Below, piece after piece: positions 21,450 to 29,415 of a DNA stretch of 29,415 nt. The translations under genes were made by a program, and so were the position numbers. The stretch covers positions 1 to 29,415 of the forward strand of contig JBNGCY010000028.1 of the NCBI GenBank assembly GCA_049975505.1, written 5' to 3'. The stretch's first letter is position 1. Every line of letters starts with the position of its first letter. Source of the stretch: JAIVHC01 sp049975505. Lineage in GTDB: Bacteria; Desulfobacterota; Desulfuromonadia; Desulfuromonadales; Desulfuromonadaceae. The notes under the pieces are model-generated. The model made no database searches, had not been told where the DNA came from, and was given only the letters and a program-made list of their open reading frames with translations.

Positions 21450-22013
21450 ATGCAGGCTCAGGGCTCAGATTCCATGGCTGCTCCATTGGCAGAGCAATTG
21501 GCTCAATTGCGGGATATCCATGCGCCGGATTCGGTCAGGTGGTGGCCTCTTGCCCCCGGATGGTGGTTCCTTGCAGGTGTGCTGCTGCTGACACTGCTTG
21601 TTCTGCTGTGGTGGTGGCAGCGGCGGCGCAGAAATGCATGGCAGCGGCTGGCTCTGCATCGACTGGAACATATCAGCCGGGAGCTGGATTCAAAACCACA
21701 TGCCCTGGTGCGTGAAGTGGAACTGCTCCTGCGGCGTGCGGCAATCCTCCACTATCCGAAAACAGAGTGCGCCGGGCTGAGTGGAAAGTGCTGGCTTGAA
21801 TTTCTCGATCGCACTCTGGGCAAAGCCGGGTCCTCCCGCCCCTTCACCACCGGAGCAGGGCAGTGCCTGGCCGATGCCCCCTACCGTCCGGAGGCGGACC
21901 CCGATGTGGATACCCGCGCCCTGGTGGAGCTGGTGCGGCGCTGGTTGTATAATCTGCCCGCGCTCAAAGCGCAGACAACGAAATATCAGAAACAGCGGAG
22001 GGGCCTATGCTGA
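21450..22013 (+). CDS. DUF4381-type single-pass membrane protein
   Basis: The 187-residue protein has an N-terminal LAQLRDIHAPDSVRWWPLAP segment, one strong transmembrane helix (GWWFLAGVLLLTLLVLLWWW, about 37-56) and a basic stop-transfer RRRR. A helical cytoplasmic part follows (LLRRAAILHYPKTECAGLSG, then WLEFLDRT). This arrangement is that of DUF4381 proteins found between DUF58 and BatA genes. GGAGG precedes the ATG by about 9 bases. The 3' end overlaps batA by 7 bases. Function unknown beyond membership in this system. Confidence 0.85.
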   Translation: MQAQGSDSMAAPLAEQLAQLRDIHAPDSVRWWPLAPGWWFLAGVLLLTLLVLLWWWQRRRRNAWQRLALHRLEHISRELDSKPHALVREVELLLRRAAILHYPKTECAGLSGKCWLEFLDRTLGKAGSSRPFTTGAGQCLADAPYRPEADPDVDTRALVELVRRWLYNLPALKAQTTKYQKQRRGLC

Positions 22014-23026
22014 GCTTTGAATGGCCCTGGGCCGGGATACTTCTGCTTTTCCCGCTGCTGGTATATCGTTTTCTTCCCCCGCAGCGTTCACAGGACGGGG
22101 CGTCCCTGTGGGTACCGCAACTGCACCCCTTTACCAGCGTGGGGTCAGATCGGCAAAACGTCCCGCGGCGGCGCTGGCGGGTGTTTGTGCTTGGGCTGGC
22201 ATGGATATTCCTTGTCCTGGCGTGCGCGCGCCCCCAGTGGCTCGGGGAGCCGGTAAAGGTACCCATGGCCGGGCGCGATCTCCTTCTGTGCGTGGATCTG
22301 TCGGGAAGCATGGATACTCCGGATTTCACTCTGGGGGGCCGCCGGGTTGAACGTCTTACCGCCCTCAAGGAGGTGGCCAATGACTTTATCGCGCGCCGCA
22401 AAGGGGATCGCATCGGTCTGATTCTGTTCGGGGATAAACCCTATGTCCAGGCTCCTCTGACCTTTGACCATAAAACCGTGCGCCAGCTTCTCAACGAAGC
22501 GGTGGTGGGCCTGGCCGGGGAGCGCACCGCCATCGGTGATGCCATCGGTCTCGGGGTCAAACGTCTGCAGGAGCATGCGGCTGCGCGTCAGAGCGCGGTG
22601 ATGATTCTCCTCACCGACGGCAATAATAACAGCGGCTCTCTGAGCCCGGAGCAGGGAGCGGAACTTGCGGCGCAGGCCGGAATCCGGATCCACACCATCG
22701 GCATCGGTTCGGAACGCATGGAGGTCGGAGGGCTGCTCTTTTCGCGCACCATCAATCCCTCTGCCGATCTGGATGAAGACGCCCTGCGCCTTATTGCGCG
22801 CAGCACCGGAGGTACCTATTTCCGTGCCCGGGATACCGGTGAGCTCAGCGAGGTGTATGCGCGCATAGATGAACTGGAGCCCGTGGACAGCGATGTGCGC
22901 TACTACCGCCCTTTCACGGAACTGTATCCGTGGCCTCTGGGCGCGGCCCTGGTGCTCTTCACCCTGGTGCTGCTACGTGTCCATCTGAGCAGGAGTATAA
23001 CCTTCGAGCAGAAAAACAAGAGCTGA
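22007..23026 (+). CDS. batA: VWA-domain membrane protein, BatA-like
   Basis: The 339-residue protein has two N-terminal helices (about 8-24 and 58-74), then a periplasm- or cytoplasm-facing von Willebrand A domain. The domain has an intact metal-ion-dependent adhesion site, DLSGSMD (Asp97, Ser99, Ser101), later GERTAIGDAIGLG and ILLTDGNNNSG. A C-terminal helix (about 307-325) follows. The VWA fold with an intact metal site suggests metal-dependent protein binding. GGAGGGG lies before the ATG. The symbol follows the Bacteroides Bat nomenclature by operon position and architecture. Confidence 0.88.
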   Translation: MLSFEWPWAGILLLFPLLVYRFLPPQRSQDGASLWVPQLHPFTSVGSDRQNVPRRRWRVFVLGLAWIFLVLACARPQWLGEPVKVPMAGRDLLLCVDLSGSMDTPDFTLGGRRVERLTALKEVANDFIARRKGDRIGLILFGDKPYVQAPLTFDHKTVRQLLNEAVVGLAGERTAIGDAIGLGVKRLQEHAAARQSAVMILLTDGNNNSGSLSPEQGAELAAQAGIRIHTIGIGSERMEVGGLLFSRTINPSADLDEDALRLIARSTGGTYFRARDTGELSEVYARIDELEPVDSDVRYYRPFTELYPWPLGAALVLFTLVLLRVHLSRSITFEQKNKS

Positions 23027-23039
23027 GGCAGCGAGGATT

Positions 23040-24843
23040 ATGGAAACGGAAACAGGAATCGCGACATTTCATTTTCTCCGCCCGCTATGGCTTCTGGTCT
23101 TTCCTGTGCTGGGGCTGATGTGGCTGTGGCTGCGCCGGCGCACGAACGGGGCCAATACGTTGTGGGGGCAGGTATGCGCTCCGGAGCTTCTCCCCCACAT
23201 CCTGACAGGAGCTCATGCGCAGCGGAGTATCAAAGGAGGGCTGGCTTTTTTCACCGCCCTGACTCTGTTTACTCTGGCTCTGGCCGGGCCTGCGTGGGAA
23301 CGGGTTGAGCAGCCACTCTTCAGCCGCGATTCAGCTGTGGTGATCCTGCTGGACCTCTCTCCATCCATGCAGGCTGAAGACCTCAAGCCCAGCCGCCTGG
23401 TACAGGCACGGCTCAAGATTATCGACCTGCTGCGTGAACGCCGCGAAGGGGAGACCGCGCTCGTGGCCTTTGCGGCCCAGGCATACACCGTCACCCCTCT
23501 GACCACGGATGTGCGCACCATTGAGGCCCTGCTTGACAGCCTCAAACCTGATATCATGCCGGTGCCCGGCAGTGACCTCTCCCGCGCCCTGGAAAAAGGG
23601 ACAGAGCTCCTTCGCCAGGGAGGACATGAGCGGGGAACCCTGCTGGTGATAAGCGATGAAGATGACGCCGGAGAGTATGTGGAAACGGCACGCAACGTAC
23701 ATGCACAGGGCTACCGGGTGAGTGTTCTCGGGGTAGGAACGCCGGAAGGTGCTCCGGTGCCGGCTCGCGGCGGCGGATTTGTCAGGGATGATTCCGGCAG
23801 TATTGTTCTGCCTGCCCCCGATACTCCGGGGCTGAAGCGTCTCGCCGCCGCCGGGGGTGGGGAATATGCCCCCTTGAGACTGGAAGAAACGGATTTCGCT
23901 GCGCTGCTGCTTCAGGGCAGAGCCGCGGACAGCACTCAAGAGGAAGAGAACAGCCCTATGGGGCAGACATGGCGTGATGCCGGGGTATGGCTGCTGTGGC
24001 CCCTGGCGATATTCGTAGCCCTGGCTTTCCGGCGTGGCTGGCTTCTCTCTGTGTTTCTGTGCTTTGCGTTGAACAGTATCGCTCCATCCACCGCCCGGGC
24101 CGGAGAGGAAATTTCACCGTGGTGGCACAACGCGGATCAGCGTGGAGCACATTATTTCAAAGCTGGAAAATTTGACGCGGCAAGTACCACCTTCGAGGAT
24201 AAACGCTGGCGCGCCAGCGCCCTGTATAAACAGGGCAGGTATGGCGAAGCGATCAAAGCATGGGAGCCGGCCCGAAACGCCCACGACTGGTACAACATCG
24301 GCAATGCCATGGCTCATAGCGGAAAACTCAAAGAGGCTCTGAACGCATACACTGAGGCCCTTGAACTTGAGCCGGAAATGGAGGATGCCAGAGTCAACCG
24401 CGATCTGGTGAAAGAGCTTCTTGAGCAACAGGAGCAACAGGAGCAACAGGAGCAACAGGAGCAACAGGAGCAACAGGAGCAACAGGNNNNNNNNNNNNNN
24501 NNNNNNNNNNNNNNNNNNNNNNNNNNNNNNNNNNNNNNNNNNNNNNNNNNNNNNNNNNNNNNNNNNNNNNNNNNNNNNNNNNNNNNAGCAGCAGGAGCAG
24601 CAGGAGCAGCAGGAGCAGCAGGAGCAGCAGGAGCAGCAGGAGCAGCAGGAACAAACACGAGCGCAGACAAAGGACGCGGAACGGGACAATAAGTCCCCGC
24701 AAGCGGAAGAGAAACGCAGTGAACGTCTGTTACGGCAGGTGCCGGATGATCCCGGCGCGCTGTTGCGGCGCAAGTTTCGGTACCAGTATCAACAGCAGGG
24801 AACCCAACACAGACAGGAACGAGGGAGAGAGAAACAATGGTAG
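23040..24843 (+). CDS. batB: VWA-domain membrane protein with TPR tail, BatB-BatC-like; coding sequence interrupted by assembly gap
   Basis: The N-terminal part has two helices (about 13-30 and 68-84) and a VWA domain with LLDLSPSM (Asp105, Ser107, Ser109) and LVISDEDDAGE. After two more hydrophobic segments (about 322-355) there is a TPR region, including HYFKAGKFDAASTTFEDKRW, ALYKQGRYGEAIKAWE, and WYNIGNAMAHSGKLKEALNA with YTEALELEPEMEDARVNRDL. A run of Gln-Gln-Glu repeats follows, holding 100 N. Beyond the gap the repeat resumes in another apparent frame and ends SERLLRQVPDDPGALLRRKF plus a basic tail, a typical BatB/BatC C-terminus, so the stop is at 24841-24843. The frame change comes from the placeholder length, not a mutation. 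The 3' end overlaps batD by 7 bases. Confidence 0.87.
24423..24648 (+). repeat. Nine-base tandem repeat encoding Gln-Gln-Glu, broken by the gap
   Basis: Left of the gap seven perfect GAGCAACAG units run from 24423 to 24485. Right of it seven units (the first partial) of GAGCAGCAG end at 24648. The upstream set uses CAA CAG and the downstream set CAG CAG. Joining the flanks directly (G + AG) restores a GAG codon and the correct frame, so the true missing length should be a multiple of nine if the repeat is perfect. Confidence 0.9.
24487..24586. other. Assembly gap (100 N) inside the Gln-Gln-Glu repeat
   Basis: Exactly 100 N, a placeholder. Because 100 is not a multiple of three, it creates an artificial frameshift in the BatB-like gene. 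Confidence 0.95.
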
Positions 24844-26705
24844 GCACAAGGATCAGGAATGGAGTGTTGCTTGTGGTGCTTCTCGGCGCGATTCTTGTTC
24901 CGGATCAGAGCCGGGCGCAACAATTGCTGGTGCAGCCGGAACGCACCAGTATCGGTATTAATGAAGCCCTGCGTGTCGATATCCGCCTTGAAGATGGAGA
25001 TGCCGATGCCCTTGACCTTGGCGCTTTAGAGGACAACTTTGAGATAACCGCCCGCGCCCGCGGTTCCCAGGTGAATATTGTCAACGGCGATATGAGCAGA
25101 ATTAACACCTGGTCTCTGCGCTTGCTGCCCAGACGTACCGGAGAGCTCACCATCCCGGAACTGTGTGCGGGTTCGGTATGTTCCGATCCTATTCGCATCA
25201 GCGTGAGTGATACACCTCAGTCTCAGCCCCAGGTCGATGCCAAAGTGATATTTGAGCACAGTTCGCTTCCCGAAGAGGTGACGGTAGGGCAGCAGATTGT
25301 GTACAAGGTACGCCTTTTATACCGCACCCCTCTGCGCCAGGCGGCTATTTCCGCCCCTGAGCCTGAAGGGGTGGAGTGCGAGGTGTTCAAACTTGCGGAT
25401 GATATCCGACGCGAAATCTATCGCAATGGATGGCGCTACGATGTGATCGAGCGCGTTTACGTCCTTGTTCCTCAACAGAGCGGTACCCTTGATATCCCCC
25501 CCGTGACCCTGGAGGCGGAGACCGGAGCCAGCCAGAGTCCGGCTCTGCGGTTCCCACTTTTTGAGCCCGCTCTTTTTGAACCCTTTGGAAGGCAAACCCA
25601 GGTGATACGCCGACGTACCTCGCCGGTGCAAATCAAGGTGGTGCCGCCTCTGAGCACCGAACATCCCTGGGTGCCGGCTCAGGCGGTAGACCTGCAGGAT
25701 TCCTGGGAGGAGGAAAAGCCTGAGTTGCGTGTCGGGGAACCTGCCACGCGTACTATCACCCTGAAGGTGGAAGGCACTGATGCCTCGCGTCTGGATGAGA
25801 TTCCTGTCGAGCTGCCTTCTGAATTCAGAGTGTATCCTGAAGAGCCTGTGCGCGAGAATCAACTCGATCTACACAAAGGGGTAAGTGCGCACCTGCGTCA
25901 GAGTGTTGCCATGGTGCCACAGCGTGCCGGCACCTACACCCTGCCGGAAATAACCTTTACCTGGTGGAATATGCGTAAACAGCAGTGGGATACTGCGCGT
26001 ATCGGTGAGATGGAGGTTGAAGTCCTCCCTGCGCGGCGCGATGCCCCGGTATCGCCCCCGGTTTCTCCTGCCGATACGGAACCGGAAGGCAGGAAAAGTG
26101 CCTCTGATCCCCCTCCCGGGGAGCTGTCCCCGCCTGAGCAGGAGGATTCCCCGCCTTCTGCACACCAGACCGGGGAGTCTGCACACAATAGAAGGGTTGG
26201 CGCGAACGCGGACGTACATCTGTGGCAGGGCATAGCGTTTATTTGTGCTTTGGGATGGCTCATGACCCTGATTGTGTGGCGCCGCACACATGGCCGTCTG
26301 AAAACCCTGCAACAGAGTGAAAGCCAGGATGATGCCCGGCAATCTTCCGCTGCCGGTGATGCTGAAACGCTTCTCCGGGACAAACATAAGATAGAGAGCG
26401 CTCTATTCAGCGCGGCGCAACAGCATAAGGCAAAGGAGACCCTCCATCTGCTGCGCCAGTGGGCTGCACTGGAATATCCTGCGGATAATGCCCCTCTTGA
26501 AACCCTGTATCAACACGCCGATCAGGAGCTGCGTACGGCGCTGGATGAGATCAACGCATATGTATATGCCAGCCAGGCAGATATATGGCGCGGGGATTTT
26601 CTGCTTCAGGCGTTGCGCAATTTCATCGGCGCAGAAAGAAAAGATGGTCAGAGCGGGAACACATCCTTACGGGATGATCTTCCGCCGCTGTATCCGCAAA
26701 GGTAG
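24837..26705 (+). CDS. batD: BatD-like protein (oxygen-tolerance family)
   Basis: The 622-residue protein has a signal peptide (about 1-27, hydrophobic LLVVLLGAILV), then beta-rich extracytoplasmic domains. These begin with LLVQPERTSIGINEALRVDI and include FEITARARGSQVNIVNG, LLPRRTGELTIPEL, TVGQQIVYKVRLLY and VPQRAGTYTLPEITFTWWN. A Pro/Glu-rich linker (about 405-455), one transmembrane helix (about 464-481) and a helical cytoplasmic tail of about 140 residues follow. This is the BatD layout. Its ATG overlaps the end of the BatB-like gene (CAATGGTAG). It is the last gene of the operon. The name 'oxygen tolerance' reflects Bacteroides work; the molecular role is unclear. Confidence 0.88.
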   Translation: MVGTRIRNGVLLVVLLGAILVPDQSRAQQLLVQPERTSIGINEALRVDIRLEDGDADALDLGALEDNFEITARARGSQVNIVNGDMSRINTWSLRLLPRRTGELTIPELCAGSVCSDPIRISVSDTPQSQPQVDAKVIFEHSSLPEEVTVGQQIVYKVRLLYRTPLRQAAISAPEPEGVECEVFKLADDIRREIYRNGWRYDVIERVYVLVPQQSGTLDIPPVTLEAETGASQSPALRFPLFEPALFEPFGRQTQVIRRRTSPVQIKVVPPLSTEHPWVPAQAVDLQDSWEEEKPELRVGEPATRTITLKVEGTDASRLDEIPVELPSEFRVYPEEPVRENQLDLHKGVSAHLRQSVAMVPQRAGTYTLPEITFTWWNMRKQQWDTARIGEMEVEVLPARRDAPVSPPVSPADTEPEGRKSASDPPPGELSPPEQEDSPPSAHQTGESAHNRRVGANADVHLWQGIAFICALGWLMTLIVWRRTHGRLKTLQQSESQDDARQSSAAGDAETLLRDKHKIESALFSAAQQHKAKETLHLLRQWAALEYPADNAPLETLYQHADQELRTALDEINAYVYASQADIWRGDFLLQALRNFIGAERKDGQSGNTSLRDDLPPLYPQR

Positions 26706-26762
26706 TTTGTCCTGTTATCGCCGGTACCAGCCGCTGCTGTTTTCACCGGGAACATGGATATG

Positions 26763-26789
26763 CAGAATATTCACGCCTCGGATATTCTG
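26763..26789. terminator. Inverted repeat between convergent batD and thpR (possible weak terminator)
   Basis: CAGAATAT (26763-26770) and ATATTCTG (26782-26789) are a perfect 8-bp inverted repeat with an 11-base loop, placed in the 96 bases between convergent genes. There is no proper T-run on either side, so terminator function is tentative. Confidence 0.3.
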
Positions 26790-26801
26790 ACTTAAGCACC
26801 A

Positions 26802-27344
26802 TCAAGCCTGAGGCGGGATGCGGGTTATTTCGGTGTAGACCGGCTCGGGGCCGGTCAAATCGGAGGCCATCAGGCTGAGATTGTTTACCTGCATGCCTAG
26901 CGGTTCAATCTCCATTGAAGCAAGAAAGCGGGTGAATTTATCTGTGGCGCGGATCTGTTTAATCCGTCCCAGGGTTATATGCGCTTGGAAAGGCGGGGGC
27001 GCTGCAGGCAGATATCCTTCCAGGCAGTGATGTATGCGCTGTTTGAGGGAGCAAAGCATATCCTGCGGTTCAACTCCGATCCACACCACCCTCGGCTTAT
27101 GCTGTGGGCCGAAATAACTTAGCCCGGTCAGATACACGCGAAAGGGTGAGAAACTTAAGGTCTGCAGTTTTGCGGATATTTCTTCGGCTGTCGCCTGTTC
27201 CACCTCGCCCACGAAAGCCAGAGTAAGGTGCAGGTGTCTGGCCGGGGTCAGGCGGGCGTGCGGGGTGGCGGCAAGTATTTTCTGGCGTTCACGCGCATAT
27301 TCCTCTATCCGGGCGTTCAGGTTGATGCCCACAAACAGCCGCAT
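26802..27344 (-). CDS. thpR: RNA 2',3'-cyclic phosphodiesterase (2H family, LigT/ThpR)
   Basis: ThpR hydrolyses RNA 2',3'-cyclic phosphate ends to 2'-phosphates. The 180-residue protein begins MRLFVGINLNARI and has both catalytic HxT motifs of the 2H superfamily: HLTLAFVGEV (about 40-49) and HITLGRIKQ (about 125-133), at the expected spacing. The ATG follows the glycosyltransferase stop by 4 bases with GAGG between, so it is co-transcribed with the carbohydrate genes upstream, although its role is unrelated to theirs. Confidence 0.93.
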   Translation of the reverse strand: MRLFVGINLNARIEEYARERQKILAATPHARLTPARHLHLTLAFVGEVEQATAEEISAKLQTLSFSPFRVYLTGLSYFGPQHKPRVVWIGVEPQDMLCSLKQRIHHCLEGYLPAAPPPFQAHITLGRIKQIRATDKFTRFLASMEIEPLGMQVNNLSLMASDLTGPEPVYTEITRIPPQA

Positions 27345-27348
27345 CCTC

Positions 27349-28380
27349 TTATCTCCTTTCCGGATCCGGGTTCAGCGTGCAGCACAGCTCATGCAGCGCT
27401 TGCGCTTCACGTTCGGGAGAATAGCGTTCCGGACTGGGGCGGGCCAGGCTGCGACGCAGATCCTCATCTTCAAGCAGGCGTGTAGTGGCGTTTTTGAAAT
27501 CCTCCCGCGTGACATAGAGCAGACCGTTGATGCCGTGCTCCACTATCGGACGGTTTCCGGGGATGTCGTGGGCAAGGATCGGGCAGCCCACAACAGCTGC
27601 TTCAATGAGCGCATTGGGCATCCCTTCAGATACGAAATTGTTTACCACCACATCCACCTGGCGGAGAATATCTCCCATCGATTCCGGAGGCAGAATCCCG
27701 ATGTAATGCGCCCATGGACGCGCATCCACGGCGGCAAAAAAATGTCGATTGTATCTGCCGTCAAGTTCCGGACCGCAGAAAACCAGCTCCCAGCTTCGGG
27801 ATCGGCGGGAGAGCAGATCAAACAGTTCCATCAGCTCGAGTACGCCTTTGACCGGGCGGATGCTCGCCGGACACAGAAACAGGAGGGAGGCGCTGGAGAG
27901 GTGATGTTTTTCCCGCAGGGGATAGGGTTCCATGCCCAGCTCAATCCCGGGGGGGATTTCATGCAGGTGTTGCGCCCAGACAGGATTAGCCTCGCGCAAC
28001 TGCCGGGCCTCGATAGGGTTCTGAATCAGCAGTGCGTCAGCTGAGTGCATCACCTTTTTTATTACCGGTCCCTGGAGGGGGTCGTACAGCCCTTCGTTGA
28101 TATCTGTGCCACTGAGCATCACTACTACCCGCAACGCTCTGTGTCGCGCGCGCAATCCGGGACTGTTGAGCCACTGGCGTCCGGTGCGAAAGGCGTGGAT
28201 CAGGATTAAAATGTCGGGTTGGAGCATCTCTACACCACGCTCGAGGGATGCAGCGGCGGAATCGAGATGGCACAGGTGAACCTCATGGCCGTGACGTTCC
28301 AGCCCACGCTGATAGCGTCTGGCGCTGATCCAGTTGCCGGTGGCGGGATTGTATTCAGGCGAGCAGATGAGGATACGCAT
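27349..28380 (-). CDS. Family-4-type glycosyltransferase
   Basis: The 343-residue protein has a GT-B layout. The N-terminal Rossmann-like start is MRILICSPEYNPATGNWISA, and the acceptor-side domain includes VVVMLSGTDINEGLYDPL. The donor-side domain has LFLCPASIRPVKGVLELMEL, LVFCGPELDG and the GT4 signature VNNFVSEGMPNALIEAAVVG, with CPILAHDIPGNRPIVEHGIN after it. It probably transfers a sugar from a nucleotide sugar to an envelope or secreted carbohydrate; donor and acceptor cannot be read from sequence. ATG 28380 was chosen because TTGGAG lies 7 bases upstream and it gives the canonical start. It overlaps the 3' end of the ChbG-like gene by 26 bases. Confidence 0.88.
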   Translation of the reverse strand: MRILICSPEYNPATGNWISARRYQRGLERHGHEVHLCHLDSAAASLERGVEMLQPDILILIHAFRTGRQWLNSPGLRARHRALRVVVMLSGTDINEGLYDPLQGPVIKKVMHSADALLIQNPIEARQLREANPVWAQHLHEIPPGIELGMEPYPLREKHHLSSASLLFLCPASIRPVKGVLELMELFDLLSRRSRSWELVFCGPELDGRYNRHFFAAVDARPWAHYIGILPPESMGDILRQVDVVVNNFVSEGMPNALIEAAVVGCPILAHDIPGNRPIVEHGINGLLYVTREDFKNATTRLLEDEDLRRSLARPSPERYSPEREAQALHELCCTLNPDPERR

Positions 28381-29257
28381 GCAGATCTCCAAAGGTAATT
28401 AACTCAATGCCGCGCTGCAGGCAAATCTCGCGCACCGAGACCGCGGTGAGGGCTTCAAGTTCGATCCTACGTTCCGCCCCGCAGAACGGGATACCTGCAT
28501 CTTCATAGCCGGGGTGTACCATGAGCTCCCAGCATCCGGCGGGCATATGGTGCAGCAGCATTTCCAGATTGTGCAGGTCGAGGAGGTTGAGCAGAGGCAT
28601 GCCCCAGATGGCAGCGGGGAATAAAAGTCCGGCCCGCTGGAGTTGGGCGCGCATTTGCGGAGCAAAACGGCGATACAGATGGAGTTCATTCCCCAGGGTT
28701 CCGCCGGGATCGAATGCCGCGTCCTCAGCCGGGCAGGAGAATCGGGCTGCAGCTATGCCGAAGTGACGGCATACCTCCAGTACCAGCGGCAGCGTGGAGG
28801 GGAAGATCCCCATGTGCTGGTGATAGTCGACATGATCCGGAACAAGACCGGAGCTTAACACCGCTTCTACCTGAAGCTTCAGCTCGCGCAACGCCGCGCC
28901 GGGATCAAATGCGGCATGCGCGAATATTCCGCGGGAATGCTGCTTGCCCCTGAAGTTGCCATCTGCATCAGTGAGCCCGTTGATGTATCCGCCCAGCGCC
29001 CTGCCTTCTGAAAGATTCAGATGTACTCCGATTCCCACATGGCGCTGTCTGATCTGTGTCGCTGCCGCAGCAAAGGTGTCTCCATTGGCAAGGAGAGAAA
29101 CGCTGGTGACAATGCCGTAGTCAATAGCACGTACAATGCCGCGATCGCGTCCCGGTGCCCACCCCAGGTCATCGGCGTTGACAATGAGTGCACAACTATA
29201 TGACATATCTTTGCACCCCCCTATGAAGTACGCCAGCTGCCCGGCTATGGATTTCAT
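28355..29257 (-). CDS. ChbG/YdjC-family carbohydrate deacetylase
   Basis: These metal-dependent enzymes remove acetyl groups from amino sugars. The protein has the metal-binding opening ALIVNADDLGWAPG, IVTSVSLLANG, GIGVHLNLSEGRAL, VDYHQHMGIFP and a late WELMVHPGYEDAG, with the expected Asp-Asp and His ligands. ATG 29257 has a strong AAAGGAG five bases upstream and gives 300 residues. An internal ATG at 29206 (GGGGTG upstream) would give 283 residues and the more usual N-terminus. Related proteins (HpnK) occur in hopanoid clusters, but nothing else here indicates hopanoid synthesis. With the glycosyltransferase next to it, a role in surface or lipid-linked sugar synthesis is the likely context. 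Confidence 0.87.
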   Translation of the reverse strand: MKSIAGQLAYFIGGCKDMSYSCALIVNADDLGWAPGRDRGIVRAIDYGIVTSVSLLANGDTFAAAATQIRQRHVGIGVHLNLSEGRALGGYINGLTDADGNFRGKQHSRGIFAHAAFDPGAALRELKLQVEAVLSSGLVPDHVDYHQHMGIFPSTLPLVLEVCRHFGIAAARFSCPAEDAAFDPGGTLGNELHLYRRFAPQMRAQLQRAGLLFPAAIWGMPLLNLLDLHNLEMLLHHMPAGCWELMVHPGYEDAGIPFCGAERRIELEALTAVSVREICLQRGIELITFGDLHAYPHLLA

Positions 29258-29288
29258 CGCAGCTCCTTTAGCATGTTACTTGAGGTGA

Positions 29289-29414
29289 CTATTCGGGCAC
29301 AGGGCAATATCTTGTCGGATAAAGTTTTACCATATCTGCATAAAATCCAACATCTCCCATACCACGGCAAATTTGTTCTACCGCGGTCGCGCGCATGACA
29401 CCAAAGAATTTTTC
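29289..29414 (-). CDS. C-terminal 41 residues of an unidentified protein (partial)
   Basis: The complement is open from the window edge to TAG at 29291-29289. It ends with a plausible protein C-terminus, including EKFFGVMRATAVEQICRGMG and DVGFYADMVKLYPTRYCPVP. It lies 31 bases upstream of the ChbG-like gene on the same strand, so it is probably the preceding gene of that operon. The family was not recognised; the strand, spacing and natural amino-acid composition are the only support. Confidence 0.5.
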   Translation of the reverse strand, partial: EKFFGVMRATAVEQICRGMGDVGFYADMVKLYPTRYCPVPE

Positions 29415-29415
29415 G

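Noticed and set aside
24423..24648. Tandem repeat as a possible CRISPR array
   Set aside because: Units are contiguous 9-base coding repeats without spacers.
24114..24847. Poly-leucine and Ala-Pro-rich frames opposite the batB repeat
   Set aside because: They are frame shadows of the nine-base tandem repeat on the other strand.

Overview
The window is a piece of a GC-rich bacterial chromosome. It is dominated by one very long minus-strand locus for anaerobic (cobalt-early, CbiK/CbiD/CbiG type) cobalamin biosynthesis, about positions 19270 down to 289. A divergent plus-strand operon of the MoxR/DUF58/Bat (VWA) type follows at 19460-26705. A short minus-strand surface-carbohydrate cluster closes the window (29414-26802). 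The gene set points to an anaerobic proteobacterium and fits a Desulfuromonas/Pelobacter-like lineage: a secreted CbiK cobaltochelatase, fused cob genes, a Bat operon, and REP-like palindromes between genes. That placement is inference from gene content; there is no rRNA or other phylogenetic marker.

Cobalamin locus, in transcription order: cobalamin riboswitch and its intrinsic terminator, then cobC, cobU, cobT, cobS, a cobD-cbiP fusion, cbiB and cbiC. After a non-coding stretch come cbiK (signal peptide) and a polytopic nucleoside-recognition (GATE) protein. After another stretch come a second cbiL-like gene, cbiD, cbiE and cbiL. After a third stretch come cbiF, cbiG, cbiH, cbiJ (cut by an assembly gap), a cobA-cobO fusion (cut by the same gap) and cbiA. 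Most adjacent genes overlap by 4 bases (ATGA), implying translational coupling. The products cover uroporphyrinogen III methylation, cobalt insertion, ring methylation and contraction, a,c- and peripheral amidation, adenosylation, aminopropanol-phosphate linker supply, and lower-ligand activation and attachment. CbiT, a dedicated cobalt importer such as CbiMNQO, and dimethylbenzimidazole synthesis genes are not visible. The three non-coding stretches hold related palindrome-bearing repeats and one REP-like inverted repeat.

Plus-strand operon: MoxR AAA+ ATPase, DUF58 protein, DUF4381 membrane protein, BatA-like VWA protein, a BatB-like VWA protein with a TPR (BatC-like) tail, and BatD. The BatB tail ends in a Gln-Gln-Glu tandem repeat that broke the assembly (100 N). 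This is a conserved envelope-associated AAA+/VWA system whose biochemical role is poorly defined.

Right end, minus strand: the C-terminus of an unidentified protein, a ChbG/YdjC-type deacetylase, a family-4 glycosyltransferase and the RNA 2',3'-cyclic phosphodiesterase ThpR. At the far left only the first 13 codons of a methyltransferase-like gene are visible. Both N runs are exactly 100 bases and behave as placeholders, so the two genes at each affected junction must be read as broken by assembly rather than by mutation.
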